Source: Pontederia crassipes
Taxonomy: Eukaryota; Streptophyta; Magnoliopsida; Commelinales; Pontederiaceae
Direction of reading: 5' to 3'
Assembly: GCA_030549335.1 (NCBI GenBank)
Contig: CM060194.1
Location: forward strand, 62,028,547-62,092,546
Length of the DNA: 64,000 nt
The notes beneath the pieces were generated by a model that was given only the letters and a program-made list of their open reading frames with translations, did not search any database and had not been told where the DNA came from. Positions 1 to 11,707 of this stretch are shown here, in pieces; position 1 is the first letter of the stretch; every line of letters begins with the position of its first letter. Both the position numbers and the translations under genes were made by a program.

Positions 1-1150
1 TAGGTGTAGCACAACTTTCGATCAATAATCTTCGATTCATCGTACGATTGAGTTTAAATTCATGAAGATAATTCTCTACCAACTTCATGCCCTTTTTCTC
101 ATCTTGACCAAAATCAACCAACTTAATAGGTAAAGTTTAATATGTGGTACGACGAATAAAATTCATCTATGTAGGCTTCCATGCAGTGGCGCCCTTGCAA
201 TTGATAGAATTATCGATCAATAAACTTTTACATGTGACAAAATATCAGCTCATGATAAATGTCGATAAACTCCTCTTGGATTTGATTCTCGACAAATAAC
301 AACTTCATATGAGAAGTCTCAGACTAATATCCTCTTATCTCCTAATATGGATTCAAGGTGAATTTGACTCCAAAATTACCTTGTGGTGAAAGGTGATAAC
401 CTTATTGTAGCCCCCAATAACTATATGATCTTAGTCGATAACAACATCACTCCCATAATGGAGTCTTGACACAAGAAGAACCTGGCACCCTGCGATTACG
501 GCTTAACAAATCTCCCTTGGTGTTTTGTGCCCAATCTAAATGTCCTTTATGTGTTTGACTCCTTAGATTTCACTACTTATGAGTTTGGCCCCTTAGATCT
601 TAACTCCTCATGAATTTGGCTCCTTAGGCTTTAGCTCCATGGATTTAATTAGTTTTGGCTCCTTGTTTTGCATTATAATTTCGGCTTTGGTCTAATCCAA
701 TGAGCAAATGGGTTTGGCGCCTTGCAATCCAAGCTCTAAGAGATAATTGATTTGTGTGAGCCGAGAATTTTTCTCTTTCCTGCCAATTAATTACAATAAT
801 GAAGCTAATTTGACCATAATTATTTAATATTTTGAGAATGTATAGATAGAATCAATAAATCCAGAATTACGATTAAAATAAACTTAAAATGATTATGCAA
901 TGATCAAATTAAAAAAAAATAATTAAAATAATAAACTAATATATGTTATATTTTGCATGCATCTGCAATCTCATGATATATTAGACAAAATTAAGGATTA
1001 CGTAGTTGAGGATATGAAGTCCTCACAATATCCTCAAAAAGTAAGAGTTTCAAACCTATTGGATATTCGAACAATATTCGAGTGCCAAAAGGAAAGTTCA
1101 ATGTCGTATTCGCCAACTAGTCAGCACATTGATTAGCTTCTCTATGTACA
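1..1150. other. Gene-free AT-rich stretch with a weak local repeat
   Basis: No supportable gene is seen on either strand. Between about 540 and 730 the phrase TTGGCTCCTTAG and close variants recur every 25-40 bases, a degenerate local repeat. The rest is low-complexity AT-rich sequence. It may be old retrotransposon DNA, but no domain can be read. Confidence 0.4.
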
Positions 1151-1163
1151 TGATTGACTTGGA

Positions 1164-3320
1164 CTAACCATCTCTATTAATAATTCTAATATATATGTTG
1201 TTGACTCCAAAATTATTTTTGTCAACATGAAGCTTTTTAACAATTACAGCAAAATCCTTCTCCAAAATAATTTTTCGGAAGCCAAAGTCCCAATCAATTT
1301 GCAACATGAGTAGAATAGTCCAAAGTTTTACTATATAAGAAGAAGTGTATCCTACATTGTGTACCAATTCGGAGATCCAAGGTCCATTAGCATCACGAAG
1401 CAATCCCCCTACACCAGCCATACCAGGATTTCCTTTAGAAGCACCATCTATTTTCATTTTAACCCAACCATGATTTGGAGGATTCCAACCCACTAGTTCC
1501 CGCTCCTTCCTCTTTGTCTTCTTGGTGCCAATTTCCAAATTCAAACTTTGATGAAAAGAAAAGGTAAAGTATTATACTTACAAAATCTTTTGGCCATGTA
1601 AAAGAGGGGTCAAACAAATCACAATTCTCCATCTTCACAAAAGCCAACAAGCCATTGCAAAGATGAAGTTCCAAGGTAGGTCATGATAAGTTAGCCTATT
1701 AGGTTCAAGGTTCGATAACAACCATTCTTCTCTATTGCAAACAAAAAAGGATTGTCATTTGAAAGAAGGAACTAATAGTCATCACACATTATGCACTATA
1801 GGGCAATTGCGTATTGCATATAACGAGGTTTCTGGGTGTTGATTGCATCTCACACATAAATCATTTGATTTCTTAATTTAAAATTGTGTCATCAACTGAT
1901 CATGTCCGAAAAGTCAAAGAAAGCTTTGAATTCTTTGTGGCCCTGGACAGCTCCAAATTGCTTGCCAAAAGCATAATGGTGGGGTTATAATCTCTTAAAG
2001 TGAGCATCTTGTAAATTGAATTTACTGTTGGAAGGTCATCCTTTGTATGTCTCTAGACCAACTTATCCTTTTCAAAATATGGTTTTGGTGGAAAAATGCA
2101 ACTATCCGAAGTAAACACTCACAAGAGAGATGTGGAGAGAATTTGTCTCATTTCCATTTGCTAAAATTATCAACAAAATCTGCTACTCAAGCTCAACTAG
2201 AATTTCACATGTACTATGATGAAGCAAAAGATCCAAATAAGGAATCCAAGAGTCAATCGTGAAATGAATTGTCTATTCAGAGACCACTTGTCAGTTAATA
2301 CTTGGTTTGATTCTTTCCAAAATATTATATAAAGAATCTCGAAGCCAAGAACCTCCTTGTTTCTTTTGAAAATTGGAATTATATCATTTGGATTATCATA
2401 CTTTGCAGTGAAAACTTACTTCGACAGTTGAACATATGCAATTTTTGGATTCCCAAGCCACCATAGTTCAAAGGAAGGACAACTGTATCTCAACTCATAC
2501 TCATACTAGAGCTTTGACCCTAGAGAAATTTTTGACAAAGGTGTTCAACTTCGTCTAAGATGCAATTAAGAATTTTAGTTGATTGCATAGTGAAAACTAG
2601 AGTATAGAGTGCCACCAATTTGATGAGAGCTAACTTTCTGGCAAGAGAAAGAGTATTGGCGCTTCGGCCATTGAGTTTGTATTTTTTTACTTTTTCCACT
2701 ACTTTATAGTAAGTTTCTCTAGTAACTCGACCATGTTGTAGAGGGACTCCCAAATATCTTTCAAGGTTCTTAGTTATAATAATGGCCAAAATTTTTTAAT
2801 ATATGATCGACAATCAAACTTAACATTTATGGAGAAAAACATGGCTGATTTATCTTCATTTACTATAGTCCTAATGTCATACAAAACTTATTTATTATTA
2901 CTTTGACAATTCTTATCTGATCACAAGAAGCTTGGATGATTAAAACAAGGTCATCTGCAAAATATCAGTGAGAAATAATAGGATCTAAACGTCCCAAATG
3001 AATTCCCCTCCATAAGTTGTCATTTGCCATGCTAGAAATTAATTGCCTATGTCATGCAATGCACAAAACAAAAATATATGGAGGTAGTGGACATCCTTGT
3101 CGCAAGCCTCTCTTGGGATCAAATCTTTCGGTGAGTGTACCATTCCACAAAATTTGAAAAGAGGAAGATGTGATACATTCCATGATGAGAATCCTGAGAG
3201 TAGAAGGAATATCCACAACTTCGAGAGTGTCTGCAATAAAAGGCCAAGACAGGCATGAGTTTTCTAAGAGAATTAGAAGTCTTGAAATTCTTTTGCAACA
3301 TAAGAAAAAGCTTGGGAGTT
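1164..3320 (-). pseudogene. Decayed LINE (non-LTR retrotransposon) pol remnant: reverse transcriptase and RNase H
   Basis: Read on the minus strand, this is the 3' part of a plant L1-type ORF2. Near 3,060-3,125 a broken frame contains GLRQGCPLPPYIF, close to the usual reverse-transcriptase turn before the catalytic ADD block. A degraded DDLVLI-like block follows near 2,930-2,960. At 2,520-2,789 an 89-codon frame has YLGVPLQHGRVT and a SLARKLALIK stretch, the post-RT region typical of plant LINEs. At 1,164-1,544 a 126-codon frame starts with WNPPNHGWVKMKIDGASKGNPG and continues GVGGLLRDANGPW, an RNase H fold beginning with its first catalytic Asp. Stops and frameshifts separate the pieces, so it is not functional. 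The order RT then RNase H supports the strand. Ends and target duplications are not visible. Confidence 0.75.
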
Positions 3321-3480
3321 GAGCCTAGTCAGACTAATCACATTAGGATCATATGTTGAAATGTCGTGCAATAGAGAAAGGAAAAAAATTCTTTGACATT
3401 AATAAGTTTTCATGTTAAAAATTTACTTTGATAATAAGAAAGGTTAAAAGTTGTTAGTTGGCATATTAGATGTAAGATTA
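3275..3480. repeat. Segment homologous to the last intron of VPS53
   Basis: This sequence resembles about 26,650-26,850 in the last intron of the VPS53 gene, in the same plus-strand orientation. Shared strings include GCCTAGTCAGACTAAT, GATCATATG and TGCAATAGAGAA in the same order, with small indels. It directly follows the LINE remnant. Either it is a dispersed repeat present in both places or one copy was picked up from the gene. Confidence 0.6.
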
Positions 3481-4265
3481 AAAAAATGTAAACATGTTAT
3501 TTCCAACTTTAAAATTATATCAAAAAAAGTTTGTAAGGAAAGTTTAAGTTCAAGAGGGAGTAAAAAATTATAACTTTATTTTTTTGTCAATTTATATATA
3601 TTTTATATTTTTTATCTGTCTTCAATGAAAGGAGAGAGATTGTTAAATCAAAGTTTTTATACCATATAAAATTATATTTTAATTACACAAATATTGAATA
3701 ATTATACTTATATGATTAAAGTGGAAAAACTTTAAATTGAAACGAGTCACGTTATGTACTATATTTTAAATTAATATTTAAATGTATTTCATTTACATTG
3801 GAGATAATTATATTATATTTTAAGTAAATAAAAAATCAATGCAATCATCATAACCATACGAAAAGTTATGATCAAAATAATACATGTCGAACATCCGACA
3901 ATTTGCAATCGACCTATCAACTTGTCTAAGTAAAATGCACAAGTTTGGGAGACCGATCAACCAACAATTCCAATGATCATGACCTGTTGAGATTTTGCAA
4001 TCAGCCTAATAGAGCGGTCAACTGGTCATCATGCAAAAAACACACTAATAAAAATAATAAGGCTATAAAAGTGATCCTATGGATGAAGTAATGATAAAGA
4101 CTTATGAACAAACTTGAGGAGATTACTTGTGAAGTACTTTTGAGTGTTAAGGTACAAATCTTGCATTCTCTTTTTTTTTTCATTTTGTGAACTTAAACTA
4201 TAAAAGAGAGAATCCATTTGTTTTGAGATTGGATATGAGCTCTTTTATGGTAAAGATTTTATCTT
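3481..4265. other. Gene-free AT-rich spacer
   Basis: I see no coding potential or RNA gene. The stretch is AT-rich, with short runs such as GACCGATCAACC near 3,950 that recall the motif of the neighbouring LTRs, perhaps an older diverged LTR fragment. Confidence 0.3.
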
Positions 4266-4270
4266 ATATT

Positions 4271-5483
4271 TGTAGGATTCCAAAAGACACCAAGAGGGGA
4301 GAGGGGTGAATTGGTCTTCAATTCAAAAATATCGATTTCACAAAAATCATCGTGGAAACTTAAAATCGATTCTTAAATCTTTTAAAATTCAGATCATAAA
4401 TTCAATATTAGAGGGAGAGAGAGAATCAAACGCAAACACACGGTGATTGTTTACGAGGTTCGGTCACACCTTGGCCTATGTCTCCGCTCCGACTTCTCAA
4501 CCTTGAGACCATCGGAGATTCTACTAAGACTCTTTCTTAATTCCAAATGGAGCAAGGAAGAACGTCCTTTACATCAACCACCTTTTCTCCGCTTCGAGAG
4601 GTAAGGCAACCTCTCCTCCTAAGAAACTAATCTTTTCTCTCGCTCAAGAGGTAAGATTTTGAATCTCTTTTACACAAGAGCTTTCTCAGTATTTTTCTAA
4701 ATAAAATATTTCTCTCTTTTACAAAACTAAGCTCACAAAAGAAGAAGAGGGAAAAAGAGAAAACGAAAAATGAAAACTTCAAGAAGAATGTCTTCTTTTG
4801 ATAACTTGAAGTTTTCTTCAAGGCTTGGATGATTGTACTTCCTTCTGGCTTTGTCACTCTTTTTATAGGTTTCTGCAAGTGAGAAAGTCGTCCAAAAATT
4901 ATTCCACAATTTTTTTCTTTAAATTTGACCGTTACTATTCATTTGACTCGAAGGCCGGTCGACCGCACATATGGACCGGTCGATCGGTACACTTTCTTTT
5001 ATGAAAAATATGATCGTTGACGAATTCTGCACTGTCCAATCGAACAATGTCTTAGACCGGTCGATCGGTACCTCGGCCGGTACAGTCTCCACATTCTGCT
5101 GATTGAAATTGGGCATTTTCTGCACTGACCGGTCGACCTGTATTCTGAATCGGTCGACCGATATTCTGGACCGGTCGGCCTGTGTTCCTGACCGGTCGAC
5201 CAGTTTTTCAGCCGGCACCTCGAACGCTCTGCACTATTTTAAGCATAACTTTTTGCATAGTTATCCAAATGAGATGATTTTTTATTCTATGGAAAGCTAA
5301 CATAATTATATACAATTATGACTAATCCAAAATCTAATAGGATCATAGTTAATTATTTAATCAAAGTATAGTGCATAAAATTATTCCCTTTTTTTTAAAC
5401 TTTTTCAGCATTTTAACTTTAATCTTTCGAGGTTTGTATCATCAAAATATAATTTTATATATCTCTAAAACTTAGATCCAACA
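4271..5483 (-). repeat. 3' LTR of the gag-only retrotransposon
   Basis: It starts TGTAGGATTCC and ends GATCCAACA on the plus strand and matches 7,725-8,931 over its whole length. Positions about 4,945-5,215 hold a run of GGTCGACC-like palindromes, many about 21 bp apart. The minus-strand reading begins TGTTGGATCTAAG. The plus-strand reading frames here (peptides with DRST repeats) come from this repeat and are not taken as genes. Confidence 0.9.
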
Positions 5484-5498
5484 ATCTCCCCCTTTTTT
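5484..5498 (-). promoter_or_regulatory. Polypurine tract of the gag-only retrotransposon
   Basis: On the minus strand the sequence just before the 3' LTR is an A/G run ending GGGGGAGAT, then TGTTGG. This is the expected plus-strand priming site position for an LTR retrotransposon. Confidence 0.75.
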
Positions 5499-5904
5499 AT
5501 GAAGACAAATCGAGAAATATGAAAAATGTAGAAGTTGCAAAAAAGTTATAAAATAAGTTGTAAAATTAATTTTATTCCCCCTAACACTCAACTTTCCTTA
5601 CAATGATAGATATTCACATAAGTATAAATTGTAAGGAACTCTTCATATAATGTGATATTCAAATCATATTTTTCCCCATTTTGTTTCATCAAAAAAAATA
5701 ATTTGTGTATGAAGCATATAGAAAATCATATGTAACTCCCCCTTAACCATGCCATATTTGAAAAAAAAATATTTTTCCCTTTTTTTCGTATTAGAAATAT
5801 GTAAAATATTGCATCATAAAGAGTTAGTATTAAGAAATAACTCCCCCTAAATTTATGATTATTTTATAATCGTGAAATGGAAACAATTTGATGAAGGCCA
5901 AAAC

Positions 5905-5929
<25 letters not shown>
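5905..5929. repeat. (TA)n microsatellite
   Basis: About 12 uninterrupted TA units inside the retrotransposon interior. Confidence 0.9.
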
Positions 5930-5935
<6 letters not shown>

Positions 5936-6639
5936 TCAAAATATGGCATAAAACTTTGATACAACAATGATATCCATGATATGTCAAAATAAAGTTTAGT
6001 ATGCTCCTCCTATCACTATTACCAATTTTAGATATTCTCTTTTCAAATAAATAATAATTTTGAATTTTTGATTAAAAAAAATAGATGATACTTTTATCAT
6101 AACCTTTGTGCCTTCGCATTTTCAATTCCATATGTCATTTGCATGTGAGGCATACCTGAAAAATAATCAAGTAACTTTTGGTACCCAAACTTCTTTGGGT
6201 TCGATTTTATTAGAAAATGTTCGTTTCGGAACTCATATCAATCCATGTTGTGAAGATTTTCTTATTTTGCATTGGTATGCATAATCACCATAAAATTCAC
6301 ATGTAAAACACTTAGATGTGATTTTCTACCATATAGATGATTGGATTTTCAATATGAATTTTCATGTCCAAAATAATTCCTAAGATTATTTATCGTTACA
6401 TGAGAAATAGTCTTATTTTTTGAGTTTTTCGAAAGGTCATTTTCCTTTTTTACCTTTTCTAAAGTACATGCTAGTTTTACAATTTCACATGTATGTGTAA
6501 TTTCTAAAGCTTCAATTTCAATTTTGAGTTTTTCAATCTCATATAGTAATTTTTTATTTTTCTCTTTAGTTGAAAAATATCTTTTTATGAGAAAAGAGAG
6601 TTCTTCATTTACATCTAAAGAAACATTTTCTTCGGAAAA

Positions 6640-7552
6640 TTTCGATCAGTCATTATTTGAAATTGAAAAGTTTGAAATTACATCATCGTTGTGTACCATT
6701 ATGCACAAGTATGCATCTTCACTATAAGAACTTGATGAGACATTTGATTCATCATCACTTGGATCTTTATATTTCTTCTCCTTTTGAGATGTCTCCTTTT
6801 TGTCTTTTGAGTAATGTTTACATAATCCTCTTTTCGACTTATCACTCTTTTCTTTAGATTTCACCAACTTGAAATATTTGTCAAGTTTTCTTGTATAGCG
6901 GGTCGTCCACTTCTTCTTCACTTGAGTTATCTTCATTTTCGCTTGCTTTCAAAGCCAACGTCTTCTTTTTGGGAGTATTGAATTATTCTTCTTCTTGGAT
7001 TCCGATTTCATATGTTAGAAGTGAGCTAATAAGATTATCAAAATCCAATTTGTTCAGATTCTTTTTTTCGATCACCGTTCTTTTTGTATGCCATTGGGAG
7101 GAGAGAGACCTGAGAATCTTTTTCACTTTTTTAGGATTAGTTCTAGGCTCGCCCAAAGAGGCTAAGCCATTCACAATATTATTAAACCGATCAATCATAT
7201 CATTTATGAATTCATTTTCATGCATCATGAAGGAATCATATTAATGATTCAAAATATTTAATCTAGATTCTTTAACTTTATCCGTTCTTTCATAAGTAGT
7301 AATGAGTTTCTTCTAAATTTCAGTTGTACTTTCACAATTGGAAATTCTATTGAAATCCGTTGAATATAAAACACAATAAAAAAATATTCTTTGCTTTCCA
7401 ATCCAATTTCGAATTTTTTTATCTTTTGTCATATTCAATAGGTAATTTTTCATCAAGATAATAACATTTTTCAACGATATCCCACATGTTAATATCAATA
7501 GAACAAATGTATGCTTAAATCCTAATTTTTCAATATTAAAAATTTTATGCAT
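6640..7552 (-). pseudogene. Copia-type gag remnant (UBN2-like)
   Basis: Minus-strand fragments in order from the primer-binding site are: 7,552-7,313 (contains LLNMTKDKKIRNWIG), 7,228-6,983 (contains MMHENEFINDMIDRFNNIVN and a LRSLSSQWHTKRT stretch), and 6,936-6,646 (Lys/Ser/Asp-rich, coiled-coil-like tail). The middle piece matches the gag/UBN2 domain of plant copia elements, where a retained hydrophobic core precedes the LxSLPxxW-type block. Stops and frameshifts separate the fragments. The expected CCHC zinc knuckle is not recognisable; only a lone GLCKHYSK-like patch is present. No enzymatic pol domain follows towards the 3' LTR, so this element could not move by itself. Confidence 0.7.
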
Positions 7553-7710
7553 TTAAAAGGGAAGGATGGCTAATTAATTGTCCTTCGGCGAAAACAAATC
7601 CACTTGATGCCATAGCTCTTAAAATTGTTAAATCTTAAAAAATGATTGAATCTTAAAAATGATTAGATCTGAAAATGAGAATATTTAAAAGATCAAAACA
7701 AGAGCAACCC

Positions 7711-7722
7711 GCTCTGATACCA
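7711..7722 (-). promoter_or_regulatory. Primer-binding site (initiator Met tRNA type)
   Basis: Reverse complement of GCTCTGATACCA, i.e. TGGTATCAGAGC, two bases inside the 5' LTR. This is the commonest plant copia primer-binding site. Confidence 0.9.
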
Positions 7723-7724
7723 AT

Positions 7725-8931
7725 TGTAGGATCTCAAAGGACACCAAGAGAGGGTGAATTAGTGTTCAATTCAAAAATATCGATTTTACAAAAACCATCG
7801 CGGAAGCTTAAAATCGATTCTTAAATCTTTTACAATTCATATAATAAATTCAATATTAGAGGGGGAGAGAGAGAAAATCAAACGCAAACATACGATGATT
7901 GTTGACGAGGTTCGGCCACACCTTGGCCTATGTCTCCGCTCCGACTTCTCGACCTTGAGACCGTCGGAGATTTCACTAAGAATCTTCCTTAATTCCAAAT
8001 GGGACAAGGAACAACGCCCTTTACATTAACCACCTTTTCTCCGCTTCGAGAAGCAAGACAACCTCTCCTCATAGGAAGCTAATCTTTTCTCTCGCTGAAG
8101 AGGTAAGATTTTGAACATCTTTTACACAGGAGATCTCTCAGTATTTTTCTAAATAAAATGTTTATCTCTTTTACAAAACTAAGCTCACAAAAGAAAAAGA
8201 GAGAAAAAGAGAGAACTAAAAATGAAAACTTCAAGAAGAATGTCTTCTTTTGATAATTTGAAGTTTTTTCTTCAAAACTTGGATGATTGCACTTCCTTTT
8301 GGCTTTGATACTCCTTTTATAAGCTTCTGCAAGTGAGAAAGTCGTTCAAAAATCATTCCATATTTTTTTCCTTCAAATTTGATCGTTACTATTCATTTGA
8401 CTCAGAGTTCGGTCAACCGCACATATAGACCGGTTGACTGGTATACTTTCTTTTATGAAAAATGTGACCGTTGGTGAATTCTGGTGCACTGTCCGGTCGA
8501 CCTGTATCTTGGATCGGTCGATCGGTACCTCGATCGGTATAGTCTCGACATTCTGCTAGTTGAAATTGGGCATTTTCTGCACTGACCGGTCGACATATGT
8601 TCTGGACCGGTCGATTGATATTCTGGACTGGTCGACCTGTGTTCCTGACTGGTCGACCAGTTTTCCAGCCGGCAGCTCGACCGCTCTGCACTATTTTAAG
8701 CATAACCTTTTGCATAGTTATCCAAATGAGATATTTTTTTATTTTATGGAAAGCTTACAGAATTATCTACAACTTTGATATTTATGACTAATCCAAAATC
8801 TAATAGAATCATAGTTAATTATTTAATTAAAGTATAGTGCATAAAGTTATCCCTTTTTCTTTAACTTTAATTTTTCAAAGTTTGTATCATCAAAATATAA
8901 TTTTATATATATCTAAAACTTAGATCCAACA
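7725..8931 (-). repeat. 5' LTR of the gag-only retrotransposon
   Basis: It begins TGTAGGATCTC and ends GATCCAACA on the plus strand. It carries the same GGTCGACC-type array as the other LTR (about 8,405-8,675). ATATT follows at 8,932. Confidence 0.9.
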
Positions 8932-8936
8932 ATATT

Positions 8937-10140
8937 CCGGATTAGAGAAAATATTGTGAGTACACATTTGACACTTTGTTATATTTCTTGATCGGAGAAA
9001 AGATGTAAGTGGAAGCTTTCAAGAAAGAGATGTTGTTTTACCTCTTGAAATGTATAAAAAAAGTGGTGTGAATGAATATTTTCTTACCTTATTTGAAAAG
9101 AGGAAGAGTTAACGAAATGGTATTGAAGTCGAGAAGTTGAAATAGAGACGTGGTCCAAGTTGTAACATCACCTCGTCATCTTGTCTTCTTATATTTGGTT
9201 TCTTACTCATTTTATTTCTTACTATATTATGTGTGTCATTTGATTGCCCTCTTGTCTCATTTAATGATTATGAAATCGATTTTAAATTTTTGCAACGTAT
9301 TTCATAAAATTAATTTTATTGATTTTAACTTCCAGTATTTTATCTTATAGTTAAAATTTTATTTTCAAAATCCTATTCTTTCTTATTAGCTTATGAGATT
9401 AGGTAATTAATTAATATTATTTCTTATGAGTTTGACACTCTTATTTTTAATTTTTATATTGCTCAAGCGATAGCGCATTTGCTGATGTATTTATTTTGCT
9501 ATATAATTTTACCATCATTTTTTTGACATCGTTATCACATACAATTTCATCAATTAATTTCTGATTTTTATAAGTTACTGGGGGCCAAAATAATAGGAAA
9601 GTAGATTTTATGGGATGAATCAAAAGAAGTTTGAAGAATAGGAAAGAGAGAAGTTTGAATTATAGGAAAGTAGATTTCACTGATCTCTGGAAGTGCATTT
9701 GCTGATGCATTCAAAGAAGTTTGAAGAATAGTAAAGGAGAGAGAAAAAAAAGAAAGTAGATTTTATGGGATGAATTAAAAAAAGGAAAATGTGAGAAAAC
9801 ATTAATACAAAAATTTAAAGAAACGAGAAAATTATTTATACAATTCTTAAATAAGAAGATGAAAAAATGATAATAAATGTTATATATTTAAAATATAAAA
9901 TATTATATTATTGTAAAACGATGATTAATATACTTTAATTTATATTATTTTTTTACCTTTTTGTATATTTATATATTAATAAAATAATATTTTTAAAAAT
10001 CGATTTATGGAACCATTACTGAACTGGCCCTTTTAGAAACACTGCGATTATGCATTTAGCTCCCTTAAATTATCATCAGGAAAAAAAAACTGGTGATAAA
10101 TTAGAGCTCTGTATTCTCAAGGGCAGCCAACGTCGTCCGT
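8937..10140. other. Gene-free AT-rich spacer with a short imperfect tandem duplication
   Basis: No gene is seen. Around 9,590-9,790 a block is duplicated: AAAGTAGATTTTATGGGATGAA occurs near 9,597 and 9,753, and AGTTTGAAGAATAG near 9,630 and 9,718, giving a period of roughly 90-155 bp. The remainder is AT-rich. Confidence 0.5.
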
Positions 10141-10263
10141 CCGATTGGAATCGTCTGACTCACGCACACGTTCTATGAACTGTTCGATGAGAAGATCCGA
10201 CGGCGGAGAAAGAAACTCTAGGAATCTTACTGACCGCGGCCTTTTGACTAACAAAGGCCTCGC

Positions 10264-11705
10264 TCAAGTAGGGCAATATCCCTCCCACTGCCCTAGTTTA
10301 CCTCCACCTGCCGCCTGCCGCCTGCCGCCTGCCGCCGTGTGTTGCAGCCGCCTGCCGCCTGCCTCCGAGTGTTGCAGCCGCCTGCCGCCTGCCGCCGAGT
10401 GTTGCAGCCGCCTGCCGCCGTGGTTTCCAGTCGCCGTGTGTTGCAGTCGCCTGCCGCCGGTACTCCCCGTATCCTCCCTCCCTCAATGTCTCTCTCTCGC
10501 TGTCGCCGTTCTTTCTCTCTCTCTCGCGGTCTGCTCCTGCTCACGCGACCTGCTTGTGAGCAGGGAGCGCCGAGGTTTCCCTGCTTGTGAGCATGGAGGC
10601 CTCGCCGAGGGAGATGCTGCTCGTGAGCAGGGAGCGCCGACTCGTCCAAGATGATGAGCATTATGATTCGGAATTATGATTTAAAACTTAAATTAGGAAT
10701 TATGGTTATATAAGTGCGTGTTTAGTTAGATTTTAATTACTGTATGCTTGTATTGTTACTATTGTATGTATAGATAATAGATTTAGTGTTACAGTCACAG
10801 ATTTAGGTAAAGAGAAATGGCATCTGGTTAAATCTTATTTTAGTTTTGGTAATTTGGAATTTGGTATTGATCCTTCGACATGTTGCTTGATGTTTTGGTA
10901 ACTTGATGAAATTATAATATTATATTCAGTTTTGTGGTAATTAATATATTAAAAAAGCAATGTGGTGGAATCGTCCGTGCCGTGTTACTCATCCATGATT
11001 TACTTTTTTTCCCGGCCCTCACACGCCTGTACTACGTCCCTTCATCCCTCCCTCAATCTCTCTCCCCTTCTGCAAGGTCCCTCCTTTTTCTGTACTCCCT
11101 ACCTTCTGGCACCCATCTCGCACAGGATCCCTGCGTTGTCGCAAGAGCCGAGCTCTACTCATCGCACACACGTCGCTCCCTATTCGCTAGCAGAGAGCCC
11201 TCAGCATGCTCACGAGCAGGAGAGAGCCCTGTGCTGCTCATTGTGCTCTCTGCCCAGAAGCAGGGAGGCGCACCCAGGTTTCCATGCTCGGAGACCTCTG
11301 CAAGCAGGCCAGCGCAGGCCTTTCTGTGTCCCCCTGTTCGTGAACAGGTCTGTTTTTCTTATGAACAGACAGTCACATGCTCACATCATTTAGGATTGTA
11401 CACGTAATACTTATTTGAGATTTGCTTTTAATTAGGTTTAAGTTAGGTTTTCATTATCGTTCTTTGCTTGTTTAATTGGAATTTGGATATTGATCATTTG
11501 GGATGATGCTAATTTGGATATTTGATAACTTGAAGTTGACAATTTTGCTTTATTTTGAAGAAATTACAATATTATATTCAGGTACGTGCTAATTAATATG
11601 TAAATATATTTCTGGTAGAATCAGCCGTGTCGTATTATGTGTTCACGATTTACGTTTTTTTCGGCCCTCTGTGTCTTGTCCGTTTAGTGTATTTGACAAC
11701 ATTGA
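10264..11705 (+). repeat. GC-rich dispersed repeat, family A copy 1 (two tandem units)
   Basis: The same sequence recurs, inverted, at about 32,130-33,190 in a VPS53 intron. Each unit has a GC-rich half, made of CTGCCGCCTGCCGC and CTGCTCACGAGCAGGG-type motifs, followed by an AT-rich tail. The tail shares with copy 2 the strings CCAAGATGATGAGCAT, ATTATGATTCGGAATTATGA and TACAGTAATTAAAATCTAA (in complement). Here a second, diverged unit begins near 11,030 and ends with the same terminal sequence (CGGCCCTCNGTGTC...TTTGACAACATTGAT) as the far end of copy 2. Long reading frames in this block follow the codon-like period of the repeat and are not genes. The class of element is unknown: no clear TIR, LTR or poly-A tail is visible. 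Confidence 0.75.
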
Positions 11706-11707
11706 TA

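Larger units (their letters stand above)
4271..8931 (-). mobile_element. Structurally complete, gag-only (non-autonomous) Ty1/copia-type LTR retrotransposon
   Basis: Two direct repeats, 4,271-5,483 (1,213 bp) and 7,725-8,931 (1,207 bp), both run TG...CA and bound an interior of about 2.24 kb. The element reads on the minus strand: a primer-binding site TGGTATCAGAGC (initiator Met tRNA type) lies two bases inside the 7,725 repeat, and a purine-rich tract abuts the 4,271-5,483 repeat. The five bases ATATT occur immediately outside both ends (4,266-4,270 and 8,932-8,936), a perfect target-site duplication. The interior encodes only gag-like fragments; no protease, integrase or reverse transcriptase is seen. 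It therefore resembles a deletion derivative or LARD-like family mobilised in trans. The two LTRs differ by visible substitutions and indels, so the insertion is not recent. Confidence 0.9.

Noticed and set aside
4919-5300. Frames encoding DRST/DRSG repeats, also 8,413-8,791
   Set aside because: They are translations of the 21-bp palindrome array in the LTRs, present on both strands.
10145-10654. 169-codon frame and its antisense partners in the GC-rich repeat
   Set aside because: The peptides are CCSRLPPAA-type repeats produced by the DNA repeat in several frames on both strands, and the sequence recurs inverted at 32,600-33,150.
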